Source: Acinetobacter geminorum (lineage in GTDB: Bacteria > Pseudomonadota > Gammaproteobacteria > Pseudomonadales > Moraxellaceae). Taken from it: a DNA stretch of 64,000 nucleotides. Location of the stretch: contig NZ_JABELE010000001.1 of assembly GCF_013009345.1 (NCBI RefSeq), positions 186,001-250,000 of the forward strand. The letters are read 5' to 3'. Below are positions 31,485-40,572 of the stretch, one piece after another. A program made the translations under genes and the position numbers. A model generated the notes under the pieces. It was not told the origin of the DNA. It worked only from the letters and a program-made list of their open reading frames with translations, and searched no databases. Position 1 is the first letter of the stretch. Every line of letters begins with the position of its first letter.

Positions 31485-32819
31485 ATGCAAGTAACGACTG
31501 AAGCGGTTTCGGGCGTTGCCCGTCGTTTAAATGTGTCTGTACCGACGAGCCGTATTAACGAGCAATTTGAAGCTCGTTTGAAGCGCACTGCCAAAACTGT
31601 GAAGATCAACGGCTTCCGTCCAGGTAAAGTACCTGAAAACGTTGTTCGTCGCGAATACGGTGCAAGCATTTATCAAGAAGTTGTAAATGACATCATTCGT
31701 GATAGCGTTTTTGAAGCAATTCAACAAGAAAAAATCAATGCGGTAGGTATGCCGAACATTGAGAAAGTTGAACATAAAGAAGACGCTTTAGTTTTTGAAG
31801 CAACTGTAGAAGTTTATCCAGAAGTTGAAGTAAAAGCATTTGACGGCTTAGAAGTTGAACGTAAATCAGCTGAAATCAAAGACGCTGACGTTGACGCTAT
31901 GATCGAAAACTTGCAAAAACAACGTCAAACTTGGGCTGTAACCAAGGGTATGGCGAAAAAAGACATGCAAGTGACTTTTGACTTTGAAGGCACTATCGAT
32001 GGTGAGAAGTTTGAAGGCGGTTCTGCTGAAGACTTTAAACTTGTGTTAGGTTCAGGTCGTATGATCCCTGGCTTCGAAGATGGCATCATTGGCATGAAAG
32101 CTGGTGAAGAGAAAGTAATTGACGTTACTTTCCCTGAAGATTACCAAGCTGAAAACTTGGCTGGTAAAGCAGCTCAGTTCAAAATCACTGTGAAGCAAGT
32201 TGAAAAATCTAAACTTCCAGAAATTGATGCTGAATTCTTAAAAATCTTCGGTGTAACTGAAGAGGAAGGCGTTGAGAAGTTAAAAGCTGACGTTCGTAAG
32301 AATATGGAACGTGAAGTTCGCAATGGTTTACGTAACCAAGTTAAACAAGCTGCTTTTGATGCTCTTGTTGCTGCGAATGAAGTTGAAGTTCCAACTGCAA
32401 TGGTTGCTCAAGAAATTGACCGTCAACGTCAACAAATGGTTCAACAGTTCACTCAACAATTTGGTGGTGCAGGCGCGCAATCTTTTGACAAGAGCATGCT
32501 TCCTGACGAATTGTTCAAAGAACAAGCAGAACGTTCTGTTAAGCTTGGCGTATTGGTAAGCAAAGTTTTAGCTGATGCTAAACTTGAAGTTGATCAAGCT
32601 CGCGTTGATGCTTACATTGACGACATGGCTTCTTCTTACGAAGATCCAACTGAAGTGATTGAATACTTCAAAAATGATGCTCAACAACGTGCTCAAATCG
32701 AAGCAGTTGTATTAGAAGATCAAGTTGTTGATCACATCCTAGCTGGTGCTAAAGTGACTGACAAAGCTGTATCTTATGATGACTTATTGAAAGAACAACA
32801 AGCTCGCCGTATGGGCTAA
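31485..32819 (+). CDS. tig: Trigger factor (ribosome-associated chaperone)
   Basis: A 444-residue chaperone that binds the ribosomal exit tunnel and nascent chains. Three parts are visible: an N-terminal ribosome-binding domain with the signature KINGFRPGKVPENVV (residues 39-53; the tip is GFRPGKxP), a central FKBP-like prolyl isomerase domain (FDFEGTIDGEKFEGG ... SGRMIPGFEDGI) and a C-terminal helical cradle rich in Gln and Val. GAGGAAGCC precedes the ATG. It heads the conserved tig-clpP-clpX order, but its own terminator separates it from clpP. Confidence 0.97.
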   Translation: MQVTTEAVSGVARRLNVSVPTSRINEQFEARLKRTAKTVKINGFRPGKVPENVVRREYGASIYQEVVNDIIRDSVFEAIQQEKINAVGMPNIEKVEHKEDALVFEATVEVYPEVEVKAFDGLEVERKSAEIKDADVDAMIENLQKQRQTWAVTKGMAKKDMQVTFDFEGTIDGEKFEGGSAEDFKLVLGSGRMIPGFEDGIIGMKAGEEKVIDVTFPEDYQAENLAGKAAQFKITVKQVEKSKLPEIDAEFLKIFGVTEEEGVEKLKADVRKNMEREVRNGLRNQVKQAAFDALVAANEVEVPTAMVAQEIDRQRQQMVQQFTQQFGGAGAQSFDKSMLPDELFKEQAERSVKLGVLVSKVLADAKLEVDQARVDAYIDDMASSYEDPTEVIEYFKNDAQQRAQIEAVVLEDQVVDHILAGAKVTDKAVSYDDLLKEQQARRMG

Positions 32820-32835
32820 TCTTTTAAGAAGTCAG

Positions 32836-32861
32836 AAAAAGGCGCCGAAGGCGCCTTTTTT
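32836..32861 (+). terminator. tig terminator
   Basis: AAAAAGGCGCC-GAA-GGCGCCTTTTTT, an 11-bp GC-rich stem with a 3-base loop and T-run. Confidence 0.92.
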
Positions 32862-33012
32862 GTTTTTCATTATGTGGTCAATTTGAGTGCGGCATTAAGT
32901 ACTTAGGTATAAATAATATAATATTTCAGTGCGAACCTTTTGCAATTTGAGAAATTATCCCGCATATTGTTGCCATAGGTTAAGTCACAAAAAATTTAGG
33001 AATAAATAACGT

Positions 33013-33618
33013 ATGTATGTTCCAACAATTGAAAATGCTTTAGTTCCTGTTGTGGTTGAACAATCTTCTCGCGGCGAACGTTCTTTTGATATTTATTCAC
33101 GACTTTTACGTGAGCGCGTCATTTTTTTGACAGGTGAAGTTGAAGATAACATGGCAAATCTGATTGTTGCCCAAATGTTGTTTTTAGAAGCTGAAAATCC
33201 TGATAAAGATATCCACCTTTATATTAACTCTCCAGGTGGATCTGTGACAGCGGGTATGGCCATTTATGACACGATGCAGTTTATTAAGCCTGATGTTGTG
33301 ACATATTGTATGGGTCAAGCTGCTTCAATGGGTGCATTCTTATTAAATGCGGGTGCTAAAGGCAAACGCTATTGTTTGGAAAATGCCCGTGTCATGATTC
33401 ATCAACCATTGGGTGGTTTCCGTGGTCAAGCATCGGATATTGAAATCCATGCGCGTGAAATTCTCTTTATTAAAGAGCGCTTGAACCGCTTAATGGCAGA
33501 GCATAGTGGTCAAGACTATGAAACCGTTGCTCGTGATACTGACCGTGATAACTTTATGACAGCCCAAGCTGCTAAAGAATATGGTCTGGTTGATCAGGTG
33601 TTAAGTAAGCGTCCATAA
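33013..33618 (+). CDS. clpP: ATP-dependent Clp protease proteolytic subunit
   Basis: A 201-residue serine protease that forms two heptameric rings and works with ClpX. The catalytic Ser is in GQAASMGAFLL (around residue 101), the His in MIHQPLGGFRG (about 126) and the Asp further on (RDTDRDNFM). The N-terminus MYVPTIENALVPVVVEQSSRGE is usual, with a short propeptide. It precedes clpX by about 105 bases. Confidence 0.97.
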   Translation: MYVPTIENALVPVVVEQSSRGERSFDIYSRLLRERVIFLTGEVEDNMANLIVAQMLFLEAENPDKDIHLYINSPGGSVTAGMAIYDTMQFIKPDVVTYCMGQAASMGAFLLNAGAKGKRYCLENARVMIHQPLGGFRGQASDIEIHAREILFIKERLNRLMAEHSGQDYETVARDTDRDNFMTAQAAKEYGLVDQVLSKRP

Positions 33619-33723
33619 GGACCTTCTTATATAAATAACTTGAGATGTTGAAAAAGATCTCCATTTAGTTATTTATGCAGTGCATCTTGCCCTAATATTT
33701 AAGATTCTATTTGTGGAGTGAAT

Positions 33724-35037
33724 ATGTCCGAACATCCTCAAGGACAAAAACATTGTTCATTTTGCGGTAAAACGCAGTCTGAAGTCGGGAAACTGATTGC
33801 AGGTGAGGACGCATATATTTGTAATGAATGTGTGGATGTCTGCTTAGACCTTGTACAAACCAGCCAACAGGTTGAAGCAGGTGACTGGGCGAGTAAGGCA
33901 TTGCCAAAACCACATGAAATACGTGCTGCGCTTGATCAATATGTTATTGGTCAAGATCTTGCCAAAAAGACATTATCTGTTGCGGTTTATAACCATTATA
34001 AACGCTTAAAAGTTGGTCATAATGGCCATGTGTCTAAAGAAGTAGAAATTGCTAAAAGTAATATCTTACTGATTGGACCTACTGGCTCAGGTAAAACTTT
34101 ACTTGCGCAAACATTAGCTCGCCTTTTAGATGTTCCATTTGCGATGGCAGATGCAACAACATTAACCGAAGCTGGTTATGTGGGTGAGGATGTTGAAAAT
34201 ATTGTGCAAAAGCTTTTGCAAAAAGCAGACTACGATGTAGAGAAGGCTCAGAAGGGCATTATCTATATTGATGAGATTGATAAGATTACTCGTAAATCTG
34301 AAAATCCATCAATTACGCGTGATGTATCTGGTGAAGGTGTACAACAAGCATTATTAAAAATGATTGAAGGTACAGTTGCTTCGATTCCGCCTCAAGGTGG
34401 TCGTAAGCATCCACAGCAAGAGTTTATCCAAATTGACACCTCAAATATCTTATTTATTTGTGGTGGTGCATTTTCTGGTTTGGAGAAAATTGTACAACAG
34501 CGTCAAGAGAAAGGCGGTATTGGTTTTACAGCTGATGTTAAAAACAAAGATGAAACCAAAAAGCTTGCTGAATTGTTCCGTCAGGTTGAGCCAACTGACT
34601 TAGTGAAATTTGGTTTGATTCCAGAATTCATTGGCCGTTTACCAGTGATTGCGACACTTGAAGAGCTAGATGAAGAAGCTTTAATGCAAATTTTGACTGA
34701 GCCAAAAAATGCATTAACTCGCCAGTATCAATATCTTTTCACTATGGAAAATGTTGATCTGATCTTTGAAGACTCTGCATTGCGTGCTGTTGCTAAAAAA
34801 GCGCTTGAACGTAATACGGGTGCGCGTGGTCTGCGTTCTATTATGGAAAACGTACTGCTTGAAACTATGTATGATTTACCAAGTCGTACAGATGTTGGAA
34901 CAGTCATTATCAATGAAGCAGTTATTAATGGTGAAGCAGAACCTGTTTATCAGGCTGAACGCCAACCTAAAGAAGCTGCAACGCATGAAAGTGTTGCTAA
35001 GGCAGATTTAAAGGTTATTGATTCGAAGTCTGCATAG
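33724..35037 (+). CDS. clpX: ATP-dependent Clp protease ATPase subunit ClpX
   Basis: A 437-residue AAA+ unfoldase that feeds ClpP. The N-terminal zinc-binding domain has four cysteines (CSFCG ... CNECVDVC, residues 12-41). The ATPase carries Walker A GPTGSGKTLLAQ, Walker B IIYIDEIDKI, the pore loop GYVGEDVE, sensor motif GARGLRSIME and the ClpP-docking loop around IGF. The ATG at 33724 is preferred over GTG at 33718 because GTGGAG lies just upstream at proper distance. The C-terminal ~30 residues are a variable tail. A strong terminator follows. Confidence 0.97.
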   Translation: MSEHPQGQKHCSFCGKTQSEVGKLIAGEDAYICNECVDVCLDLVQTSQQVEAGDWASKALPKPHEIRAALDQYVIGQDLAKKTLSVAVYNHYKRLKVGHNGHVSKEVEIAKSNILLIGPTGSGKTLLAQTLARLLDVPFAMADATTLTEAGYVGEDVENIVQKLLQKADYDVEKAQKGIIYIDEIDKITRKSENPSITRDVSGEGVQQALLKMIEGTVASIPPQGGRKHPQQEFIQIDTSNILFICGGAFSGLEKIVQQRQEKGGIGFTADVKNKDETKKLAELFRQVEPTDLVKFGLIPEFIGRLPVIATLEELDEEALMQILTEPKNALTRQYQYLFTMENVDLIFEDSALRAVAKKALERNTGARGLRSIMENVLLETMYDLPSRTDVGTVIINEAVINGEAEPVYQAERQPKEAATHESVAKADLKVIDSKSA

Positions 35038-35050
35038 ATTTCATTCATCT

Positions 35051-35088
35051 AAAAAGCATGAATCGCGTTAGTGATTCATGCTTTTTTT
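35051..35088 (+). terminator. clpX terminator
   Basis: AAAAAGCATGAATC / GATTCATGCTTTTT, a perfect 14-bp stem with an 8-base loop and T-run, 13 bases after the clpX stop. Confidence 0.9.
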
Positions 35089-35188
35089 GTTTTCAATTTA
35101 TATGGGTAGTGTTAATCTTAAAATACAAAATACGCATAGTTTTGCGGTGTAAAAAATAAATCAAAAACAAAACGCTTTGAGGGATGCC

Positions 35189-35905
35189 ATGCGTTATTTA
35201 ATCGTATCTTTGTGCTGTGCTGGACTATTTGTGGGCTGTCAAAGTTCATCTCATTTAGAAAAAAATCCGAGTGAATTGACCGCGACTCTACCTAAAGTTG
35301 ATGTTGAAAAAGAACCTGGTTTATTAGATCAATATCATTTAGGCGGCTTTACCGTGGGAGGGTGGGTCAACCAAAAATTGGGTCAGACTTTTGCTCCAAT
35401 CAAACCACAAAATGAACAGGCTGCTGTAGTTTATTTATATCGACCGGACACAAAATGGAATCGTCAAGAAATTGCAGCGATTAATCTCTTTGTGAATGGT
35501 AAGCGCATTCCGAGTCTATTACATAATCATTATTACTGGATTGAGTTACCAGCAGGAACGTATCGTCTTTCAGCAAGTCGCCCTTTACTTGGTATCCATT
35601 TTCAAGAACCAAAATATATTGATATTACTGTTGAGGCAGGAACGTCTTATTATTTGAAATATGATGAAGAAAATAAAATGGACCGAAGTGAACATACTGG
35701 TCCATTTATGTTAATGCAAGACAATATTGGACGTAGAGAGATAGCATTTACCGAGCTTAAATCTTCTAGCTACAACTTTGTTGCTGAAGATACTTCAGGA
35801 AAGGTCCGTCATAAACCACAAGAATTAAAGCCAGCCAAATATGATGAGAAATCAGATGTACATCTGATTAAACCATTTAAATTATGGAATCCTTTAACTT
35901 GGTAA
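35189..35905 (+). CDS. DUF2846-type lipoprotein
   Basis: A 238-residue predicted lipoprotein: MRYLIVSLCCAGLFVGC gives a lipobox FVGC at Cys17, followed by QSSS. The ATG at 35189 has TGAGGG just upstream; a TTG four codons earlier is less likely. The middle (residues about 73-165) resembles DUF2846: AAVVYLYRPD, INLFVNGKRIPSLLHNHYYWIELPAG split over strands, and TYRLSASRP, a beta-sandwich of unknown function found in envelope lipoproteins. The +2 residue after Cys is Gln, so outer-membrane sorting is likely. It converges on a DUF2059 gene. Confidence 0.8.
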   Translation: MRYLIVSLCCAGLFVGCQSSSHLEKNPSELTATLPKVDVEKEPGLLDQYHLGGFTVGGWVNQKLGQTFAPIKPQNEQAAVVYLYRPDTKWNRQEIAAINLFVNGKRIPSLLHNHYYWIELPAGTYRLSASRPLLGIHFQEPKYIDITVEAGTSYYLKYDEENKMDRSEHTGPFMLMQDNIGRREIAFTELKSSSYNFVAEDTSGKVRHKPQELKPAKYDEKSDVHLIKPFKLWNPLTW

Positions 35906-35914
35906 TGAGCTGCA

Positions 35915-35950
35915 AAAGATAAAGAAAAGTTAAGACTTTTCTTTATCTTT
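35915..35950. terminator. Convergent terminator overlapping a coding end
   Basis: AAAGATAAAGAAAAGT (35915-35930) pairs perfectly with ACTTTTCTTTATCTTT (35935-35950) across a 4-base loop. The right arm encodes the last residues (DKEKS) of the DUF2059 protein. The AT-rich 16-bp stem ends in T-rich runs on both strands and would serve both convergent genes. Confidence 0.7.
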
Positions 35951-36484
35951 CATTAATGGTGCAAGAATTTTAAGCATTTCTTCTTGCATATGATCTCGTG
36001 CTTTAGGGTCATTAAACGTTTGCTGTCCCAACTCCATCATATATTCTGAAATTTGTCCCATAATCTGTACGTTCTTGCGTGTAATTGATTGGCCTTCTGG
36101 GGTTTTTAAAAATTTCAGATTAGCCTGAATTTCCTCTTCAGTATAAGTCTTTAGGTAAATATCCTGTAAGGCTTGGGTGGTTTTTGGGTTGCTAATGAGC
36201 TGATTGCTCGAATCTTTTAAGAGAGAACCTAACTTCTTCGCGGCCTCTTTTTCTTTTGGACCTAAAGTTTTGATACCCGTGATATTGCTAACGATCTGTT
36301 CTGCCTGTTGATCATAGTAAGGCGTTAATTCATCAATTGATTCTTTAAGCAGGTAATCAATTTGGCTCATTTGCATGAGTTCTTTAACTGAACTTAACTT
36401 GGCAGGAGAGGCAAACAAGCTTGTGGTAATACAGCTTAGACAAAGGCTGATTGAGAGATTTTTAAGAATAGGGCGAATAGTCAT
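35930..36484 (-). CDS. DUF2059 domain protein, exported
   Basis: A 184-residue protein with a signal peptide (LKNLSISLCLSCITTSLFASPA, cleavage near ASPA). The mature part is helical, and the C-terminal half has the DUF2059 pattern (YLKTYTEEEIQANLKFLKTPEGQSI), in which YTxxEl and FYxSPxG-like words recur in many Gram-negative periplasmic proteins of unknown function. I chose the ATG at 36484, with AGGT about 8 bases upstream; a longer reading to 36535 lacks support and would bury the signal peptide. It converges on the DUF2846 gene and is downstream of nothing obvious. Confidence 0.8.
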   Translation of the reverse strand: MTIRPILKNLSISLCLSCITTSLFASPAKLSSVKELMQMSQIDYLLKESIDELTPYYDQQAEQIVSNITGIKTLGPKEKEAAKKLGSLLKDSSNQLISNPKTTQALQDIYLKTYTEEEIQANLKFLKTPEGQSITRKNVQIMGQISEYMMELGQQTFNDPKARDHMQEEMLKILAPLMKDKEKS

Positions 36485-36589
36485 GAAATGACCTATATTC
36501 AATATTTGGCGAGAGGGTGCTTTCATTAATAGCACAGATTGACAAACTAATTGTTACAATTCTTTTCAGATTTTAAAATAAAAAAAGAA

Positions 36590-36621
36590 TGCATAAAAAA
36601 AGCACCGAATTCGGTGCTTTT
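36590..36621. terminator. Fumarase gene terminator
   Basis: AAAAGCACCGAA-TTCGGTGCTTTT, a near-perfect palindrome with A-run and T-run flanks, immediately after the fumarase stop on the minus strand. Confidence 0.85.
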
Positions 36622-36626
36622 CTTGA

Positions 36627-38153
36627 TTAGCCAGCTGCTGCATCGACTACTGGAATTTTTCCAATTTTCGCTTGCCAGATTTTTGGAGCTACTGCGTGAA
36701 TTGAAGTACCGTTTACATCAACTGCAACAGAAACAGGCATATCTTCAACTACGAATTTGTAGATGGCTTCCATACCTAAGTCTGCAAACGCAACAACTTC
36801 AGCTTCACGAACAGCTTTAGATACGAGGTAAGCTGCACCACCAACTGCCATTAAGTAAGTTGCTTTGTTGTCTTTGATTGCTTCAATTGCTGTAGGACCA
36901 CGATCAGCTTTACCAATCATACCGAATAGACCAGTATGCTCGAGTACTTTACGTGTGAATTTATCCATACGTGTTGCAGTTGTAGGACCAGCAGGACCAA
37001 CGACTTCATCACCCACTGGATCAACAGGGCCAACGTAGTAAATAAATTTACCTTTAAGATCAACTGGTAATTCTTCACCGTTGTCGATCATTTCAACCAT
37101 ACGTTTGTGCGCAGCATCACGACCTGTGTACATTGTTCCGCTAAGAAGTAATGTATCACCCGGTTTCCAAGAGTCCATTTCTTCTTGTGTAATGGTATCA
37201 AGGTTTACGCGTTTAGATTGTGAAGAGTCCCAAGTTACAGATGGATAATCTTCAAGTTTTGGTGCTTGAATATGAGCTACACCTGTACCATCAAGCTGGA
37301 AGTGAGCATGACGAGTAGCAGCACAGTTAGGAATCATACCTACTGGTTTACCAGCAGCATGACATGGGTAATCTTTAATCTTAATATCAAGAACAGTCGT
37401 TAAACCGCCTAGGCCTTGAGCACCAATACCAAGTGCGTTTACTTTTTCAAAGATTTCGATACGAAGCTCTTCGATTTTGTTCTCTGGTCCACGGCGAAGT
37501 AATTCGTCCATATTGATTTCTTCCATGAGTGCTTCTTTAGCAAGCATCATGGCTTTTTCAGCAGTACCACCAATACCAATACCGAGCATACCAGGAGGAC
37601 ACCAGCCTGCACCCATAGTTGGAACGGTTTTAAGTACCCAGTCAACAATCGAGTCAGATGGGTTAAGCATCGCAAGTTTAGATTTGTTTTCTGAACCGCC
37701 ACCTTTAGCAGCAACAGTAATATCTACTTTATTACCCGGAACGAGTTTGTAGTGAATTACAGCAGGGGTATTATCTTTTGTGTTTTTACGACCAAATGCA
37801 GGGTCAGCAAGTACAGATGCACGAAGAACGTTACTGTTTTCAAGGTAACCTTGGCGAACACCTTCATTTACTGCATCGTCTAAGCTCATCGTTAAATCAA
37901 ATTTAACATCTAAGCCCACTTCAAGGAAAACGTTAACAATACCAGTATCTTGGCAAATTGGACGATGACCTTCCGCACACATGCGAGAGTTAATTAGAAT
38001 CTGTGCAATTGCATCCTTTGCGGCTTTGTTTTCTTCGCGATCATAAGCACGGCTCATCGCTTGGATAAAGTCTTGCGGGTGATAGTACGAAATAAACTGT
38101 AGGGCGTCCTTGATCGATGTAATCAAGTCATCTTGTTTGATAATCGTTGTCAT
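36627..38153 (-). CDS. fumA: Class I fumarate hydratase (Fe-S)
   Basis: Interconverts fumarate and L-malate in the citric acid cycle with an oxygen-sensitive [4Fe-4S] cluster. The 508 residues comprise the N-terminal alpha domain (SRMCAEGHRPICQDTGIVNVF split, with cluster Cys in CQDTG; KGGGSENKSKL; GWCPPGMLGIGIGG) and the C-terminal beta domain (LLLSGTMYTGRDAAHKRM, GPAGPTTATRMD). It is not related to the iron-free FumC. Single gene with its own terminator. Symbol by family; E. coli has two such enzymes, FumA and FumB. Confidence 0.93.
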   Translation of the reverse strand: MTTIIKQDDLITSIKDALQFISYYHPQDFIQAMSRAYDREENKAAKDAIAQILINSRMCAEGHRPICQDTGIVNVFLEVGLDVKFDLTMSLDDAVNEGVRQGYLENSNVLRASVLADPAFGRKNTKDNTPAVIHYKLVPGNKVDITVAAKGGGSENKSKLAMLNPSDSIVDWVLKTVPTMGAGWCPPGMLGIGIGGTAEKAMMLAKEALMEEINMDELLRRGPENKIEELRIEIFEKVNALGIGAQGLGGLTTVLDIKIKDYPCHAAGKPVGMIPNCAATRHAHFQLDGTGVAHIQAPKLEDYPSVTWDSSQSKRVNLDTITQEEMDSWKPGDTLLLSGTMYTGRDAAHKRMVEMIDNGEELPVDLKGKFIYYVGPVDPVGDEVVGPAGPTTATRMDKFTRKVLEHTGLFGMIGKADRGPTAIEAIKDNKATYLMAVGGAAYLVSKAVREAEVVAFADLGMEAIYKFVVEDMPVSVAVDVNGTSIHAVAPKIWQAKIGKIPVVDAAAG

Positions 38154-38320
38154 ACCAGAAAATCTCTTGAGCGGGCTGTTAGCTAGCGGGCTAAATTATA
38201 TGACAAAAAGACAGTGTTGTGGGAGATTGGTTGATCTTTTGACCGAAAGTCGCATAAGAACATATTGATGTGATTTAAAAGAGATAGATCGGAAAATTAT
38301 TTATTTTTGAATGACTAAAA

Positions 38321-38354
38321 TAAAAAAAAGCCATTTGAGCGGACATCAAATGGC
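38321..38354 (-). terminator. ackA-pta terminator
   Basis: GCCATTTGA (38330-38338) / TCAAATGGC (38346-38354), 7-base loop, followed on the minus strand by eight T residues. Confidence 0.9.
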
Positions 38355-38382
38355 GAGAGGTAGTAAAGGTTAATTATATTAA

Positions 38383-40527
38383 TTATTTGGCGGCGGCTTG
38401 CTGTTCTGCCTGAATTGCCGTTAACGCAATGGTAAAGACGATGTCATCTACCAATGCGCCGCGAGACAAGTCATTTACTGGTTTGTTGAGGCCTTGCAGC
38501 ATTGGACCTACACTGACTACATTTGCAGCACGTTGTACCGCCTTATAAGTTGTGTTGCCTGTATTTAAGTCTGGGAAAATAAATACATTTGCGCGGCCAG
38601 CAACGCGTGAGTCTGGTGCCTTTTGACGTCCTACGCTTTCAACTGAAGCTGCATCGTATTGAAGTGGACCATCAATCAGTAAGTCCGGGCGACGTTGCTG
38701 CGCAATTTGAGTTGCTTGCTGTACTTTTTCAACATCAGCGCCTGTTCCGGAAGTACCAGTTGAGTAGCTGATCATGGCAATACGCGGGTCAATTCCAAAA
38801 GCTTTCGCTGAGTCAGCAGACTGAATTGCAATTTCAGCAAGTTGCTCTGCTGTCGGGTCTGGATTAATCGCACAGTCGCCATATACATAGACTTCATCTG
38901 GTAAAAGCATAAAGAATATTGATGAAACCAATGAATATTCAGGGGCTGTTTTGATGAGCTGGAATGCTGGGCGAACCGTATTTGCCGTAGTGTGTATCGC
39001 CCCTGAAACTAAACCGTCGACTTGATCTAAGGCTAACATCATGGTGCCAAGCACTACGGTATCTTGAAGTTGTTCTTTCGCTTGAAGCTCGTTGAGTTTA
39101 CCTTTACGTAGCTCAACCATTGGTGCAACGTATTGATCACGAATACTATCGGGGTCGACAATTGCCAATTCGGCAGGTAATTCAATACCGCGTGCTTTTG
39201 CAACATCGTGCACAGCATCTGGTTTAGCTAACAAAATACAGTCAGCAATACCACGTGCCTGACAAATTGCCGCAGCTTGAATGGTGCGCGGTTCATCACC
39301 TTCAGGTAGTACAATCCGTTTTTTAGCTGCAATTGATTTTTGCACCAGTTCATGACGGAAAGCCGATGGCGACAGGCGAGGGGTAGCGGCATTGTTGCTG
39401 TGCTGCTTAAGCCATTCGACATCAATGTGACTTGAAACAAATCGAGTCACTTGCTCAGCACGTTCAGTATCATCTGTTGGAATTTCATTACCAAAATTAG
39501 ATAAACGCTGTGCAGTTTCAAGTGTGTTTAAACGGGTATGTAAAATCGGTAACCCTTGTTTAATTGCACTTTGACAAAATTCTAAAAGCTCTGGTGCTGG
39601 CGCTTCTCTTTCGGTAAGGACTAAACCTGCCAGAGGTATACCGTTGCTGGTTGCTAAGCTACTTGCAAGTAAAACGTCGGTACGCTCAGATGCGCTAATA
39701 ATTAATTCGCCTGCAATAAACTTATTCAGTTCATATTCAATGCTTGAAGCAATTAAACTTGAATGCAAAATACGACGTGTTTTAGCTTCACCTTGATGTA
39801 CCCATTGCCCATCAATGACATTTGCAATATCAAGTGTTCTAGGTACGCTTAGCGTGTTACTAAATGGGACTAAACCAATGATTGGTAAATCACTAGAGCC
39901 AAAATAACGATTATATTTTTGCAGCTCACTTGTAAATTTCGCGATTTCTTCAGTTGGTCGTAACGATGGATCAAACGCAACAGGAATTTGAGCTGTTTCT
40001 TCGGTTAATCCACGGGTACGCATAAACAGTACGCCAGCAGTACGATTTGATGTTGCACCACCAAACTGACGTAAATGAGCATCTACTTTTTCTGCTGCTT
40101 TTTTCGGGTTTTGAATATCTGCTGTGCTGACCAGCACGACTTCTGCATCAAGTGCTTGTGCAAGACTTGCGTTGAGCTCACTGGCAAAATGGTCTTGTCC
40201 GTTTGGTAATAAGCCTTCCACAATAATGACATCATGGTCTGCTGCCACACTACGATGAAGGCTAACCGCTTCTTCAAGTAATTCATCTACTTCCCCAGCG
40301 GCAATAAGCTGAGTTAATTTTTCATGCGAAATAGATTGAACGGTTTTACTTTGAAATAAATGACCAAATAATGAAGTTGTTCGGTCAAGATGCTCTTGGT
40401 CTTCTTGAGAAAATGGTTTTAAAAAGCCAGCTTTAATCCCGTTGCAATCAAGTGCGTAAATCATACCTAAGCAGGCAGAGGTTAGGCCAACCCCTTCGCC
40501 TGTAGGAATCAATAAAATTGTATTCAT
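38383..40527 (-). CDS. pta: Phosphate acetyltransferase
   Basis: Converts acetyl-CoA and phosphate to acetyl phosphate and CoA. The 714-residue protein is the long proteobacterial form: N-terminal P-loop-like regulatory domain (LLIPTGEGVGLTSACLGMIYA), a DRTGG domain in the middle (GELIISASERTDVLLASSL) and the C-terminal catalytic PTA_PTB domain (residues ~390-714) with RIVLPEGDEPRTIQAA, LVSGAIHTTANTVRPAFQ and SYSTGTSGTGADVEKVQ. With ackA it forms the acetate overflow and uptake pathway. It follows ackA by 45 bases. Confidence 0.96.
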   Translation of the reverse strand: MNTILLIPTGEGVGLTSACLGMIYALDCNGIKAGFLKPFSQEDQEHLDRTTSLFGHLFQSKTVQSISHEKLTQLIAAGEVDELLEEAVSLHRSVAADHDVIIVEGLLPNGQDHFASELNASLAQALDAEVVLVSTADIQNPKKAAEKVDAHLRQFGGATSNRTAGVLFMRTRGLTEETAQIPVAFDPSLRPTEEIAKFTSELQKYNRYFGSSDLPIIGLVPFSNTLSVPRTLDIANVIDGQWVHQGEAKTRRILHSSLIASSIEYELNKFIAGELIISASERTDVLLASSLATSNGIPLAGLVLTEREAPAPELLEFCQSAIKQGLPILHTRLNTLETAQRLSNFGNEIPTDDTERAEQVTRFVSSHIDVEWLKQHSNNAATPRLSPSAFRHELVQKSIAAKKRIVLPEGDEPRTIQAAAICQARGIADCILLAKPDAVHDVAKARGIELPAELAIVDPDSIRDQYVAPMVELRKGKLNELQAKEQLQDTVVLGTMMLALDQVDGLVSGAIHTTANTVRPAFQLIKTAPEYSLVSSIFFMLLPDEVYVYGDCAINPDPTAEQLAEIAIQSADSAKAFGIDPRIAMISYSTGTSGTGADVEKVQQATQIAQQRRPDLLIDGPLQYDAASVESVGRQKAPDSRVAGRANVFIFPDLNTGNTTYKAVQRAANVVSVGPMLQGLNKPVNDLSRGALVDDIVFTIALTAIQAEQQAAAK

Positions 40528-40572
40528 ATAAACCTATAAATAAACGAATATCGAGTTTTCGCTAGGATCTGA

